A DNA stretch of 64,000 nt from Sulfitobacter sp. LCG007 (GTDB taxonomy: Bacteria; Pseudomonadota; Alphaproteobacteria; Rhodobacterales; Rhodobacteraceae), in assembly GCF_040801785.1 (NCBI RefSeq), contig NZ_CP161805.1, positions 3,658,001 through 3,722,000 on the forward strand, written 5' to 3'. Within the stretch, counting starts at the first letter, position 1; each line of letters starts with the position of its first letter. Shown piece by piece: positions 46,861-55,863 of this stretch. The notes below the pieces were generated by a model. That model was given only the letters and a program-made list of their open reading frames with translations. It was not told the origin of the DNA and did no database searches. Both the position numbers and the translations under genes were made by a program.

Positions 46861-46888
46861 AACCGGACCACCCGATAGGGGCAGGCCA

Positions 46889-47212
46889 GCCCGTGCGATA
46901 GGCTTCATCCGGGCGAAATATACATTACCGATCCGCGCTGAGGATCTGGCTGAGGCTGCGAGAATGAGCCTTCCCACCTTCTACCGCCATTTCAAGGCAG
47001 AGACGGGCATGTCCCCCCTGCAATACCGCACCCGGCTGCGGCTTTACGAGGCACGCAGCAGATTGCTCGTGTCAAAGGATCCTATCGCCGACCTGGCCTT
47101 CAGTCTCGGTTATGAAAGCGCCTCGCAGTTCTCACGAGAATATGCCCGGGAATTCGGAGGCCCGTCGGTAAGAGACACGGTGCGCCTGCGAATGACGCTG
47201 GCCCGGGATTGA
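46889..47212 (+). pseudogene. AraC-family regulator, C-terminal remnant
   Basis: The frame starting at the IS3 edge reads AIGFIRAKYTLPIRAEDLAE, AARMSLPTFYRHFKAETGMS, then the second helix-turn-helix LVSKDPIADLAFSLGYESAS and QFSREYAREFGG. The effector domain and N-terminus are missing, removed with the IS insertion. A small product from ATG 46964 would carry only part of the DNA-binding domain. Confidence 0.85.
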
Positions 47213-47248
47213 TCCTGCTGATGGCTTTTGCCCGGGCCTCCGGCGGTA

Positions 47249-48418
47249 TTACCTGAACAGACGGAACGATGCGCGGATATCGGCAACAAGTTGATCCGGT
47301 TTTTCCAGTGCTGCGAAATGGCCGCCGCTGGCGTGTTCGCAAAAGTGGGTAATCTTGTCGAACCGCGCCTCGGCCCAGCGTTGCGACAGGCGCACCTGCT
47401 CTCCGGCGAACATGCTTATGCCGGTGGGCGTTGGGACTTTCGACTGCGGCATTCCGCCCTGCTGCATGGCCTGAAAGCTTTCCCAATACAGACGCGCAGA
47501 ACTCGGCCCCGCATTCGACAGCCAGTAGAGCATGATGTCGTCGAGGATGTCATCCAGCGGGAAAACGGTCTCAGGATTGCCGTCGCTGTCGGACACGTCC
47601 TGAAACAGAGCATAGATCCAGGCCGCCAGTCCGACCGGTGAATCCGAGAGCGCAAAGGCCACCGACTGCGGCCGCGTGCCCATCAGCTTCATGTAGGAGG
47701 AGAATTCTTGATCATAGCGGCCCGCGTCGGCGAGCATGGTCCGCTCGGCCGCCGTGGCCTGCGCGATCTCCTCCTCGGTCGGCTGGAACGGCACGAAGTT
47801 GAGGTGAATACCGGCGAGGCCCGGCGGGCGCATGTGTCCGAGGATCAGCGTGACCATCGCCCCCCAGTCACCACCCTGGGCGCACCACTGGTCATAGCCC
47901 AAACGCATCATCAGTTCGGCCCACGCCCCTGCGATACGACCTGTATTCCAGCCGCTATCCGTCGGCTTTCCCGAGAACCCGAAACCGGGCATTGAAGGAA
48001 TCACGAGGTGGAATGCGTCGTTCGCCGTGCCGCCATGTGCCGTCGGGTTGATCAGCGGGTCGACGACATGGCGAAACTCCAGCACGGACCCCGGCCAGCC
48101 ATGGGTCATCAACAGCGGCATCGCATCGTCATGCGGGGACCGGATGTGTAGAAAGTGGATCTCAACACCGTCGATTCTTGTGCGGTTTTGCCCCGAGCCA
48201 TTCAGAAGCGCCTCGCACCGCCGCCAGTCGTAGGAGGTGCGCCAATGGTCGACCAGCGCCCGCATCTTGTCCAGCGGCGGTCCCTGTCGCCCGTCTTCGA
48301 AAGGCGATGGATCAGGCCACCGTATGCGCTCCAGTCGGGTCGCGAGATCGTCGAGGTCGGCCTGTGGCACGTCTAGAATAAAGGGCGTGATGTCGTGCGT
48401 CATGTTTAGTCCCGCCAT
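47249..48418 (-). CDS. Epoxide hydrolase (alpha/beta hydrolase with EHN domain)
   Basis: 389 aa. N-terminal EHN domain (ITPFILDVPQADLDDLATRL), core oxyanion HGWPGSVLEF, nucleophile Asp in GGDWGAMVT, tyrosine-rich cap, and C-terminal His in EHASGGHFAALEKPD. It hydrolyses epoxides to diols. The start may be MTHDI (48403) instead of 48418; neither has a strong ribosome-binding site. It follows the NmrA-like gene (8 bp apart) under a TetR gene. A StyA-like monooxygenase that would make epoxides begins at 63870. Confidence 0.88.
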   Translation of the reverse strand: MAGLNMTHDITPFILDVPQADLDDLATRLERIRWPDPSPFEDGRQGPPLDKMRALVDHWRTSYDWRRCEALLNGSGQNRTRIDGVEIHFLHIRSPHDDAMPLLMTHGWPGSVLEFRHVVDPLINPTAHGGTANDAFHLVIPSMPGFGFSGKPTDSGWNTGRIAGAWAELMMRLGYDQWCAQGGDWGAMVTLILGHMRPPGLAGIHLNFVPFQPTEEEIAQATAAERTMLADAGRYDQEFSSYMKLMGTRPQSVAFALSDSPVGLAAWIYALFQDVSDSDGNPETVFPLDDILDDIMLYWLSNAGPSSARLYWESFQAMQQGGMPQSKVPTPTGISMFAGEQVRLSQRWAEARFDKITHFCEHASGGHFAALEKPDQLVADIRASFRLFR

Positions 48419-48426
48419 TGAAAGTT

Positions 48427-49320
48427 TTAGACCCGACCGATCATCATGGTGCGGATGTCCGTCCAGTCGGCCTTGCCGTAGCGTGCGTTGTCGTGGGTCA
48501 TCAGCTGTCCGCGCCCGCTCATCATGTCACGCAGATATTGCATGCCCTGCCATGCCGGAAACACGTCGCCGTCGGAGGGCGAAACCCGCCGCGCCAGCCG
48601 GATCGCCAGCCCCAGCCGGCCCATGCCGCCCGCTCGGATTGTGCGATAACGCCGCCCCGACAACATTGTTGCGATGGCCGCCAACTCCGTTGCCGATGCA
48701 CTGCCTCCGGCGATGCGCAGATCTCGCGGTGCATCGTGGTCCAAGACGGCATCGGCGGTAAAATCGGCCACGTCATCTTTGGTCGTGAAGTCGAGCGGCT
48801 GGTTCGCATCTCCCCAGTGCAGCACGCGCCGGACCTTGGGCAGAAGGATCGGCGCGTCGTCGGTCAGCACCGTCGAGAAGGCACCGTTCAGCACAGAGGT
48901 CGCACGGATGGGTGCCGCATCAAGGCTTGCCCGAAATTTGCGGCGCAAATCCATGTTGCGGTTCTCTCCCGGCCGGGTCCGCGTGTAGTCGAGCGAGAAG
49001 TCCGAAGGGATGAAACGCGGCACACTCGCCGCAACCGCCGCGTCCAACAGCGCGCCTTGCTGATCGACGATCACATCCTCAAGGCCGTTCAAAGCCGACA
49101 CAACACAGACTGCACCGGCGCAGATCGCGGTCAGTGACGGCACGTCGTAGGCACTCTCCGCCAGCGTGAACCCAAGGTCTTCCATGTGCTGACGCTTACC
49201 CTGCGCAGTGCCCGGGCGGATGATCGCGCGGACATCGGCACCTTTTCGCAGGAGCGCCCGGCCGATGCGCTCTCCCAAGTCGCCCGTGGCACCTGCCAAA
49301 ATCACTGTGTTGCTGTTCAT
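48427..49320 (-). CDS. NmrA-like NAD(P)H-binding protein
   Basis: 297 aa, start MNSNTVILAGATGDLGERIG (ATG 49320). Rossmann motif GATGDLG at residues 9-15, then LRKGADVRAIIRPG. The body (SALNGLEDVIVDQQGALLDA, FIPSDFSLDY) resembles isoflavone-reductase/NmrA proteins, which reduce aromatic ligands or sense NADP. In an operon with the epoxide hydrolase and divergent from a TetR gene. Confidence 0.85.
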   Translation of the reverse strand: MNSNTVILAGATGDLGERIGRALLRKGADVRAIIRPGTAQGKRQHMEDLGFTLAESAYDVPSLTAICAGAVCVVSALNGLEDVIVDQQGALLDAAVAASVPRFIPSDFSLDYTRTRPGENRNMDLRRKFRASLDAAPIRATSVLNGAFSTVLTDDAPILLPKVRRVLHWGDANQPLDFTTKDDVADFTADAVLDHDAPRDLRIAGGSASATELAAIATMLSGRRYRTIRAGGMGRLGLAIRLARRVSPSDGDVFPAWQGMQYLRDMMSGRGQLMTHDNARYGKADWTDIRTMMIGRV

Positions 49321-49423
49321 GTCCGGCCCTTTGCCAACGTGTCGTTGCAAAGGACATACACCGTATTTTAATAAATGGAACGCTGCCGTTCAGTTTTATT
49401 TCGTCTGCCTATCTGCTATCAGC

Positions 49424-50110
49424 ATGCCCATGACTACAGAGCCAAAGCGTAAGACCAGCACACGTCGCGGACGTCCTCGACGCGAGAATGAAGGTGATGT
49501 CACAGCGCGGATACTCGAGGCTGCGACCCACTTATTTTTGAGGGACGGTGTGGCTGCAACAAGCTGCGAAGCAGTGGTCGCACGGGCGCATGTCGGAAAA
49601 GCCAGCCTTTATGCGCGCTACGCGGGAAAGGATGCCCTGTTCAAGGCGGTCGTCCGGCACGCTATCGACAGCGAGGCGCTCAACGTCCATCCTCCCGCCC
49701 CGCTTGGCGACACGCCGCAGGAACGACTTGCCGTCGTGGGCAAAGCCGTGCTGATGCAAGCCGTCTCTCCGGTCCCACTCGCCTTGATGCGGCTCTTCCT
49801 CACCGAAGCGCGCCGCTTTCCCGACCTTATCCGAGAAGTGGACGCAATGGCGCGGTCACGCGTGGTCGACATCGTCGCGCGTGCCGTGTCGCCGGACCTG
49901 ACGGATACGGGACCGTCGGACCGCGCCGTGGCCGTCGCAGAACGCTTCCTCGACCTCACATTCTCGCCCATCATGCTGGCTGTCTTGACAGGGCGCGACG
50001 AAGCTATGACCGCATCGGCCATCGGCGGACGTATCGCATTTGCTTTGAACACACTTGAACGGACCGGGCTGTTGAAAGAGTTGCACCACGATGCAGTGAA
50101 GCAGCAGTGA
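49424..50110 (+). CDS. TetR-family transcriptional regulator
   Basis: 228 aa from ATG 49424 (or 226 aa from 49430). Basic N-terminus with RRGRPRRENEGDVTARILEA, helix-turn-helix VAATSCEAVVARAHVGKASL. Divergent from the NmrA/epoxide hydrolase operon across a 103-bp gap, so a local repressor is likely. From 50111 to 50413 no gene is seen. Confidence 0.9.
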   Translation: MPMTTEPKRKTSTRRGRPRRENEGDVTARILEAATHLFLRDGVAATSCEAVVARAHVGKASLYARYAGKDALFKAVVRHAIDSEALNVHPPAPLGDTPQERLAVVGKAVLMQAVSPVPLALMRLFLTEARRFPDLIREVDAMARSRVVDIVARAVSPDLTDTGPSDRAVAVAERFLDLTFSPIMLAVLTGRDEAMTASAIGGRIAFALNTLERTGLLKELHHDAVKQQ

Positions 50111-50413
50111 CCTGCCCCCCACTCCCGCAATCGCCCTTTGTAACGGAATAAGCACCAGAGAACTGCCTTGCGGGAGATCAGGAGGTAGAGCAATCCCTCC
50201 GATCATGACCCGTTTGCTGCATTAAAGAAATTTGGCAAGCTGGGCTCGAAGCCGAATTGCGGCAGTGCCTTATCAGACCCTATGCCGAGAGACCCTGCGA
50301 TGTCGCTCCCGGCCCTGATCTAACATTCACACCTCTAGCCAACGCCGCGGTGCAGTTTTCCCGAAGCGGCCATTGCCTCACGCACATGGCATCGGCCACC
50401 CCGCGAAGGTCAG

Positions 50414-50656
50414 CTATGCGGACCTACTGATACAACTATCACCGCAGGCCTTGCCCTTGCGGCCTATCTTACAGCAGGCGGCGTCGCAAATGACGGCGTC
50501 TCCCTGAGCGCGCTTGAGACGCTCTAATAAGGATAATGGCGCGGATTGAGAGAGAGCCGCCGGATCGGAAACGCTTATTGAGGCTGCTTGAGAAAAACTG
50601 GCATCAGGAGCCCCTACCGACACCATGAGAAATAAAGAAAAAATGAAACGCGCCAC
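50414..50656 (-). CDS. Small secreted cysteine-rich protein
   Basis: 80 aa. Signal peptide FIFSLFLMVSVGAPDASFSQA. The C-terminal CDAACCKIGRKGKACGDSC has the RKGKACGDSC block common to small proteobacterial secreted proteins, which usually continue with two or more further Cys. Here it ends early (ISRSA), so it may be truncated. Function unknown. Confidence 0.5.
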   Translation of the reverse strand: MARFIFSLFLMVSVGAPDASFSQAASISVSDPAALSQSAPLSLLERLKRAQGDAVICDAACCKIGRKGKACGDSCISRSA

Positions 50657-50976
50657 ACGGAACGCCCTTACTGATCAACGCCACCTTGACGCTATCTCGC
50701 TGCAACAGGAACCGGGCAAGGCTGATCTTCCGGTCCGGAACGGCCGCTGTTTTATAGAACGACGGTCGTGGTGGGATGAATGATCTAAGATCAACGCATC
50801 CGGGAGGAAATGCGGCAATGTTCTGTCGCCCAGTAGCGACGACGAGTTTTGCCTCTGGCGGGCTTTGTTGCAGAATCTGTGCCGGTGACGATTTGCAGCC
50901 GGAATCCGAAGAGTCATTGGGCGGTATGCGAAAACAGTGCAACCACCCGCTACAGAACCATGAACTGGTCCGCCTA
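50657..50976. other. Non-coding stretch with possible IS-end remnant
   Basis: No convincing gene. GGCTTTGTTGCAGAATCTGT at 50860-50879 resembles the end sequence of IS6/IS5-type elements; no transposase is attached. Confidence 0.35.
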
Positions 50977-51339
50977 TCATGCCGCATTTATCCCAGCATC
51001 ATGATGCTCTCGTGAGTCCGTCGGAGCCTGATCGCGCGCCGTCATTCCGTAGTCGCGCATCACGCCAGCGACCCTCAGGCGGTAGTCGCGGAAGATCTCC
51101 CCGCGCCCTGCACTTTGCGCAGCCCGGTGTTTTTCCAGCCGCCGCCAGGCGAGGATCGCGGCCTCGTCCCGCCAGAACGACAGCGACAGGATGCAGTCCG
51201 GGTCGGCCAGCGACTGGAACCGCTCGATGGAGAAGAAGCCGTCGATCTCGTCCAGGAGGGGCCGCAGGTCGGCGGCGATGGCAAGGTAGTCAGCTCGCCG
51301 GCCTTTCGCCGGTTCGACCTCGAAGATGACAGCGATCAT
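50977..51339 (-). CDS. Antibiotic-biosynthesis-monooxygenase (ABM) domain protein
   Basis: 120 aa from ATG 51339 (GGAGG upstream). ABM ferredoxin-like fold: MIAVIFEVEPAKG, then LDEIDGFFSIERFQSLADPD, ILSLSFWRDEAAILAWR and the terminal IFRDYRLRVAGVMRDY. Such small proteins act as cofactor-less monooxygenases or heme-degrading enzymes. Its start overlaps the stop of the truncated gene upstream (ATGA). Confidence 0.82.
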   Translation of the reverse strand: MIAVIFEVEPAKGRRADYLAIAADLRPLLDEIDGFFSIERFQSLADPDCILSLSFWRDEAAILAWRRLEKHRAAQSAGRGEIFRDYRLRVAGVMRDYGMTARDQAPTDSREHHDAGINAA

Positions 51340-51485
51340 GATGCCTCCGCAAGGACGAAGGGCCCGAGGAATGTGCGCTCTTCCGACAGGATGAACCGAT
51401 TCTCCTGCGCCATACGGAAGTTGTCTGCGCCGCCTTCGTCTGCACAGTCGAGCACAGCCTGGAAGGTATGGTTCGCCCACCGCGC
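51336..51485 (-). pseudogene. 3' end of an unrecognised gene, cut by recombinase debris
   Basis: About 49 codons: RWANHTFQAVLDCADEGGAD, FRMAQENRFILSEERTFLGP, FVLAEAS, stop overlapping the ABM start (ATGA). The 5' part is absent; at 51485 the sequence changes to the recombinase region. I do not recognise the family. Confidence 0.6.
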
Positions 51486-52398
51486 CTCTCAGCTGCCGCT
51501 TCCGGACGGGGCTGACGGCGACGGCGCATCCCGCTCTCCCGAACTCAATGAGGCCATCGCCGGCCACACTCGCGCCCTCGCCACCGTAATCGCCTGCGCG
51601 CAGGCGGAGACGGAACAGCGCCTGATGCGTCGGATCGACGTGCTGAAAATGGCGCTGCTGCACGAGCAGTCCGAGCGCGAAAGCTTGGCCAAGTTGGTCT
51701 ACGCGCTCGAAGCCGAACTTGCCGCACGGGATGAGCTTCTAGCGTCTGGGCAGGAGACGCGCGAAGGCCTGCGCGGACGGGCGCTCGCCGGCAAATCCGC
51801 GGGCGGCTTGACCTACGGCTACCGGGCCGTCCGTGCCTTCGATGCGGAGGGCGAGCGGATCCGCGGCGACCGGGAGATCCATCCCGAGGAAGCGGCGGTG
51901 GTGGTGCGCATCTTCAAGGCCTATGCTGCGGGACGGTCTCCGAAGAAGATCGCCGAGCAGCTCAACGCGGAGGGCGTCCCGGGTCCGCGCGGCGGCACTT
52001 GGGGGGCGTCCACCATTCACGGCAACCGCCTGCGCGGCACCGGGATCCTCAACAACGAGCTCTATGTCGGCAAGCAGGTCTGGAACCGGCTGAGCTATGC
52101 CAAAGACCCGCTGACGGGCAAGCGCGTCAGCCGCATGAACCCCGAGGACGAGTGGGAGGTGACGGAGATCCCCGAGTTGCGCATCGTCGGCGACAAGCTC
52201 TGGCAGGCAGTCCGCAGCCGACAGGGCGCCCTCGTCTCCTCAGGAACGTCCGTCCCGGTCTGGGACCGGCGTCGGCCCAAGTTCCTGTTCTCGGGCTTGA
52301 TGATGTGCGGCTGCTGTGGCGGCGGCTTCGCCAACAAACGATCGCTGAACTCTGCACGAACGTCCGCGTTGCGCAGGAAGCGAACTTTGCAAAGTTGA
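51486..52398 (+). pseudogene. Large serine recombinase fragment preceded by foreign coiled coil
   Basis: From about 51750 the frame reads TREGLRGRALAGKSAGGLTY, EAAVVVRIFKAYAAGRSPKK, RLRGTGILNNELYVGKQVWN and MMCGCCGGGFANK: the recombinase domain and start of the zinc ribbon of a large serine recombinase. The N-terminal catalytic resolvase domain is absent and the C-terminus is lost after 52351. Codons 51490-51750 encode a coiled coil (KMALLHEQSERESLAKLVYA) that does not belong to the usual order. It cannot be an active recombinase but marks a past integration event beside the defence cassette. Confidence 0.8.
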
Positions 52399-52861
52399 GG
52401 CTGACCGCGCAAGACGGCGGGCGCGAACGGCCGAAAGCTGCCGTTCTTCCAAGGCGCAGCGGATGACTGATCCTCCGCCCAGAGCCGACTTTCGTGCCAA
52501 GCGAAACCGATGGCCTGTTGTTGCCCACGCTGCCGGACATCCTGACCACCGTACCACACGAGGCGGCGCTGGAGTGGAACAGACTCGAAGTGACAACCAG
52601 TCCGACATTGTCGTTTCTGCATCGGACCCGGCGCGTCAAACGCTCACCGCTGCCTATACATGTAAGACGAAATCTTCGTAGCGACCGGATGGGCTTGCGA
52701 TCCGGCGTATCAACTGCGAGTGTTCCCTCACTCGTCTAGAACCGTGAACGGCGATCAGCTAGTGTATTGAGAAGGCCGTCACACCAAATCCGTGCTCGAT
52801 CGTCTAATGGTCAAAAAATAATATCTAAGTACATCCGCGGTGATGTATAAGGGGTTGCGCG
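52399..52861. other. Non-coding spacer upstream of the defence cassette
   Basis: No gene seen. The first part (to about 52640) is GC-rich repeat-like debris. From about 52640 composition drops toward AT-rich (CAAAAAATAATATCTAAGTA at 52805-52824) and likely holds the promoter of the cassette; AAGGGG just before 52862 is the ribosome-binding site. Confidence 0.45.
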
Positions 52862-54265
52862 ATGAAGCCAAGTCGCTTTAAAATAAAAAACTTATACGGT
52901 AACGTTAACGTCGATCTTTCTTTCAAAGATCGATGCTCAATTCTAGTCGGGCCAAATGGGGTTGGGAAGAGCACGGTAGCTAATCTTTTTTACTTCCTGA
53001 TCTCCCGACAGTGGGCTAAGCTTACTGATTACAAGTTTGACGAAATATCGCTTTATTTCGATAATGAGGTTGTGTCCTTCAAGAGAGATGAAATCACCGG
53101 CCTGTCGCGAATGGAAGACCTCTTGAGCTCGATTAGTCCGAGCTCAAGATACTTTGAAGTTATAGAAAAGCTTAGGAAAGAGGGAGCTCTTGAAGAGTTT
53201 CTCATCGACTTCAACTCTTCCAATCGAGCCATTTCCAGTTGGAGAGGTCGGTTTGATAGTCAGTTGTCCAGTGATGAGTTTAGGCACTTTCTGTTCAATA
53301 TTCGACGCAGAATGGATCGAGATGATGACGATTTATTGTCTCTGCCCCGGAGAAATGTTGAGGCCCAGTTAGACCGGCACCTCCAGGGACGCACTCTATA
53401 CCTGCCGACCTATAGAAGAATTGAGAAGGATTTGCGTGATATCTCGCCGGAGATTGGCAAGAAGTTTGGCTCCTCCTCAAGTAGTGAAATTGAGCTAACA
53501 AGATCTTCTCGCTACTATGTTGACTTGGTCAGCTTCGGCATGAACGACGTTCGAGAGCGCCTGAGCAGTCTTGCGAGAGAACTACGTGATTTCTCCCTCG
53601 CGCAATTTAATAATCTGTCTGGAATTTATCTGAAGGATGTCATCCGTGGAGATGCGGAAGACGATGACGTTAGCGAGATAATGGGACTTACCGACGGGGA
53701 GTTAAACACCATTCTCGGGAGGGTCAGTGAGCATGTTCTGACCCGCTCTGATAAATTGCTTCTGCAACAAAAGATCCAATCTATACGGGAAGAGGGTGCG
53801 TCGAGATTGGATATTCGAGATAGGTATCTTGCGCACTATTTCTCTCGACTAATCATTGTTAACAAAGAGATATCGGAAAGGGAGGCGGACATCCTGTCTT
53901 TCGTCGAAACATGTAATAAATATCTAACCCCCCGAAAGGAGATTGTATACGACGATACGAATTTTTCAACTTCAGTTGTTGATGAAAGGTCCGGCGCGAT
54001 TGATATCAGCATGCTGTCTTCAGGTGAGAAGCAGGTAATGTCAGTATTTGCGCATCTTTACTTTGATGAAGCCTTCATTCAGACCGTGATTATCGATGAG
54101 CCCGAGCTATCGCTTTCGGTTCCATGGCAGAAGCGCTTCCTTACTGACATCTTAAATAGCGGTAAATGCGATTTCCTTCTGGCGGTTACGCACAGCCCAT
54201 TTGTTTATCAAAATGAGCTTAGGCCATTCGCTACCGACCTTCGCCGCTGTATGTCGTTTCAATAG
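52862..54265 (+). CDS. ariA: AriA-like ABC/AAA ATPase of a PARIS-type defence system
   Basis: 467 aa SMC/OLD-like ATPase. Walker A VGPNGVGKST (residues 29-38), long helical and coiled middle, ABC signature LSSGEKQ at 385-391, Walker B VIIDEPELS at 409-417 and switch His444 in AVTHSPF. In PARIS, AriA forms a cage that holds AriB and senses phage anti-restriction proteins. The size, the order, and a DUF4435 partner eight bases downstream fit PARIS. Coding sequence is clearly AT-rich compared with neighbours, so it was acquired. Other ATPase plus nuclease pairs (OLD/Gabija-like) are the main alternative. Confidence 0.75.
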   Translation: MKPSRFKIKNLYGNVNVDLSFKDRCSILVGPNGVGKSTVANLFYFLISRQWAKLTDYKFDEISLYFDNEVVSFKRDEITGLSRMEDLLSSISPSSRYFEVIEKLRKEGALEEFLIDFNSSNRAISSWRGRFDSQLSSDEFRHFLFNIRRRMDRDDDDLLSLPRRNVEAQLDRHLQGRTLYLPTYRRIEKDLRDISPEIGKKFGSSSSSEIELTRSSRYYVDLVSFGMNDVRERLSSLARELRDFSLAQFNNLSGIYLKDVIRGDAEDDDVSEIMGLTDGELNTILGRVSEHVLTRSDKLLLQQKIQSIREEGASRLDIRDRYLAHYFSRLIIVNKEISEREADILSFVETCNKYLTPRKEIVYDDTNFSTSVVDERSGAIDISMLSSGEKQVMSVFAHLYFDEAFIQTVIIDEPELSLSVPWQKRFLTDILNSGKCDFLLAVTHSPFVYQNELRPFATDLRRCMSFQ

Positions 54266-54273
54266 GTGTAGGT

Positions 54274-55185
54274 ATGGATGACTTTGCGAACTACCTCACG
54301 CTTGAAGCTGAAAGTTCAAATGCTATTTTTCACGAATTCATGACGTCATATAATGATGATAGTGAAGTTCACGTGTTTCTTGAGGGAGGGGAGGATTTCG
54401 TATTCTACCTCCCTGAGATCAGAAGAGTTTTTTCGGGGCGAAAGATAATCCCATACAATTGCGCTGGAAAGTGGAACGTAGTTGAGGCGAAGGAGGTCTT
54501 GGAGGAGAATTACAGCGTCAATGCATTTTTCTTTGTAGATCGCGACCTCGATGACTTTCTCGAAAGACAGCCAGACAAAGATGAAACCCTATACATCACC
54601 GACGCATATTCAATAGAGAGTACCGTTTCTAGTCAATATGCTATTGAAATTGTTTGCAGTGACTACCTTGCGCTATCTCCCAAGGAAACTGATGCTTTCT
54701 CGAATTCAGTGCGCTCAATTCAATCAAATCTGAGCCCCCGGATAGTCGCTCTGATGGCATGGATTATCGCATCGAAGCACCAAGGGAGGTCTCCAAACTT
54801 GAATAATACAAACGGTTTGAAAGGTATTCTTTCCGTTAGCGCTGAAGGTCGCTTAGAGGTTTCCGCACTTGGATTTTCCATGTTCAAGAAAAGGGTCGAC
54901 TCCGGCAAAGGAGCTCCGAATCTTGCGGAGGTAGTGAGGTGGTATCGGATAGTTCACTCCAGCCCGGTCGAAGTCATTGTGAGGGGGAAATATCTTTCGA
55001 CTATTTTCTGCAAGTCTATTTGTTTGGCAGTGGAGCACTGGAACGCCTCACCGTGCGCTCGTAAAATCGTAGCACCCGAGCTCCTTAAGTCTGGAAAGAA
55101 CATGGAGTTGCTCGCCGGACGTGTTCCATATCCGGCGTCGCTGACGGACTTCCTGCAGGGCGCATCGTCCACACTGCGCTCTTAG
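54274..55185 (+). CDS. ariB: AriB-like DUF4435 (TOPRIM) effector of a PARIS-type system
   Basis: 303 aa. DUF4435 core: VHVFLEGGEDFVFYLPEI with acidic Glu37, and AFFFVDRDLDDF with Asp89-x-Asp91, which match the Glu and DxD of TOPRIM nucleases. The C-terminal half is helical. In known PARIS systems this protein is released from AriA and cleaves host tRNA, aborting infection. It starts eight bases after ariA, so the two are co-transcribed, and shares its low GC. Toxicity and target are inferred from the family. Confidence 0.75.
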   Translation: MDDFANYLTLEAESSNAIFHEFMTSYNDDSEVHVFLEGGEDFVFYLPEIRRVFSGRKIIPYNCAGKWNVVEAKEVLEENYSVNAFFFVDRDLDDFLERQPDKDETLYITDAYSIESTVSSQYAIEIVCSDYLALSPKETDAFSNSVRSIQSNLSPRIVALMAWIIASKHQGRSPNLNNTNGLKGILSVSAEGRLEVSALGFSMFKKRVDSGKGAPNLAEVVRWYRIVHSSPVEVIVRGKYLSTIFCKSICLAVEHWNASPCARKIVAPELLKSGKNMELLAGRVPYPASLTDFLQGASSTLRS

Positions 55186-55538
55186 TGCATGATGGAGCGT
55201 TAGCCGGCAGGCGGTGTTGTCGCGGGGTATGCGCTTTAGACCGCTTTTGCGCATCGCAGTCATTCGTACTTCGCGCAGCGAACTTCCGGAAGCCGCCCTT
55301 CCTGCCCAAGCGGGCGGTCTGTGTCGATCTGAGCGCCAATGTCGCTAATGGGCTGACTGCCGACCTTCGCCGCGGCTGGCCCAAACGGCTCGTGTGCGGG
55401 ACCAAGCTTCCTTTCGCGTCGGCAGCACAAGGATGTTCGCACTTGCCAAATGAACCTTCCGCCGGGCGGCAAGCGGCCTGTTGGCAGCCGCGGCAAATCC
55501 ATCGGAACGGTCATTTGGACAAGCGCTGTACATCAGGA
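55186..55538. repeat. Non-coding region with dispersed repeat copy
   Basis: No gene. Contains GACCTTCGCCGCGGCTGGCC (55361-55380), a copy of a motif also at 60060-60080 and 62739-62759, set in GC-rich degenerate sequence. Confidence 0.5.
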
Positions 55539-55838
55539 TCACCCGCGCGGTGAACGCTCATTGCTTGCGTCATACATCATGACTTTGTTGCGCATCCGTC
55601 CGGACCATTTTGTGAAGATCGCGATGACCTCTGACCGCCCAAGATAGGCATCCAACGCCGCGCGGTCGCGCCAGCGTTCATAGACCACCACGCTGCCCTC
55701 GGCGGGGTCGTCCAGCGTGAACGAGAAGAACAGGTTGCCTTCGGCGGAGCGTCCCAAAGGCAGCGTCGCACGCGCATCTGCGATGAATTCCTCGACATCT
55801 GCGGGGGGCACGAACACATGGCCAGCAATGATAAGCAT
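55539..55838 (-). CDS. Putative quinol monooxygenase (ABM domain)
   Basis: 99 aa, YgiN-like: MLIIAGHVFVPPADVEEFIA, EGNLFFSFTLDDPAEGSVVV, YERWRDRAALDAYLGRSEV. The catalytic-fold residues of the ABM family are in place. It follows the quinone-oxidoreductase-like gene by 25 bp on the same strand; the pair looks like a small quinone-detoxification operon regulated by the LysR next door. Confidence 0.85.
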   Translation of the reverse strand: MLIIAGHVFVPPADVEEFIADARATLPLGRSAEGNLFFSFTLDDPAEGSVVVYERWRDRAALDAYLGRSEVIAIFTKWSGRMRNKVMMYDASNERSPRG

Positions 55839-55863
55839 GCTTTATCCTTTCGAAATTGTGGGT

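Larger units (their letters stand above)
45525..46888 (+). mobile_element. IS3-family insertion sequence carrying two palindromic inserts
   Basis: Ends TGGTCTGCCCC (left) and, inward from the right, TGGCCTGCCCC followed by a shared TGGTCC; the same right end recurs at 61330. It holds orfA and a disrupted orfB. No target duplication: the right side enters an AraC gene, the left side follows the Usp gene, so flanking DNA was lost. Confidence 0.85.

Noticed and set aside
52349-52450. Possible integron attC site beside the defence cassette
   Set aside because: GC-rich inverted pieces are present but no attC core sites or integrase were found.
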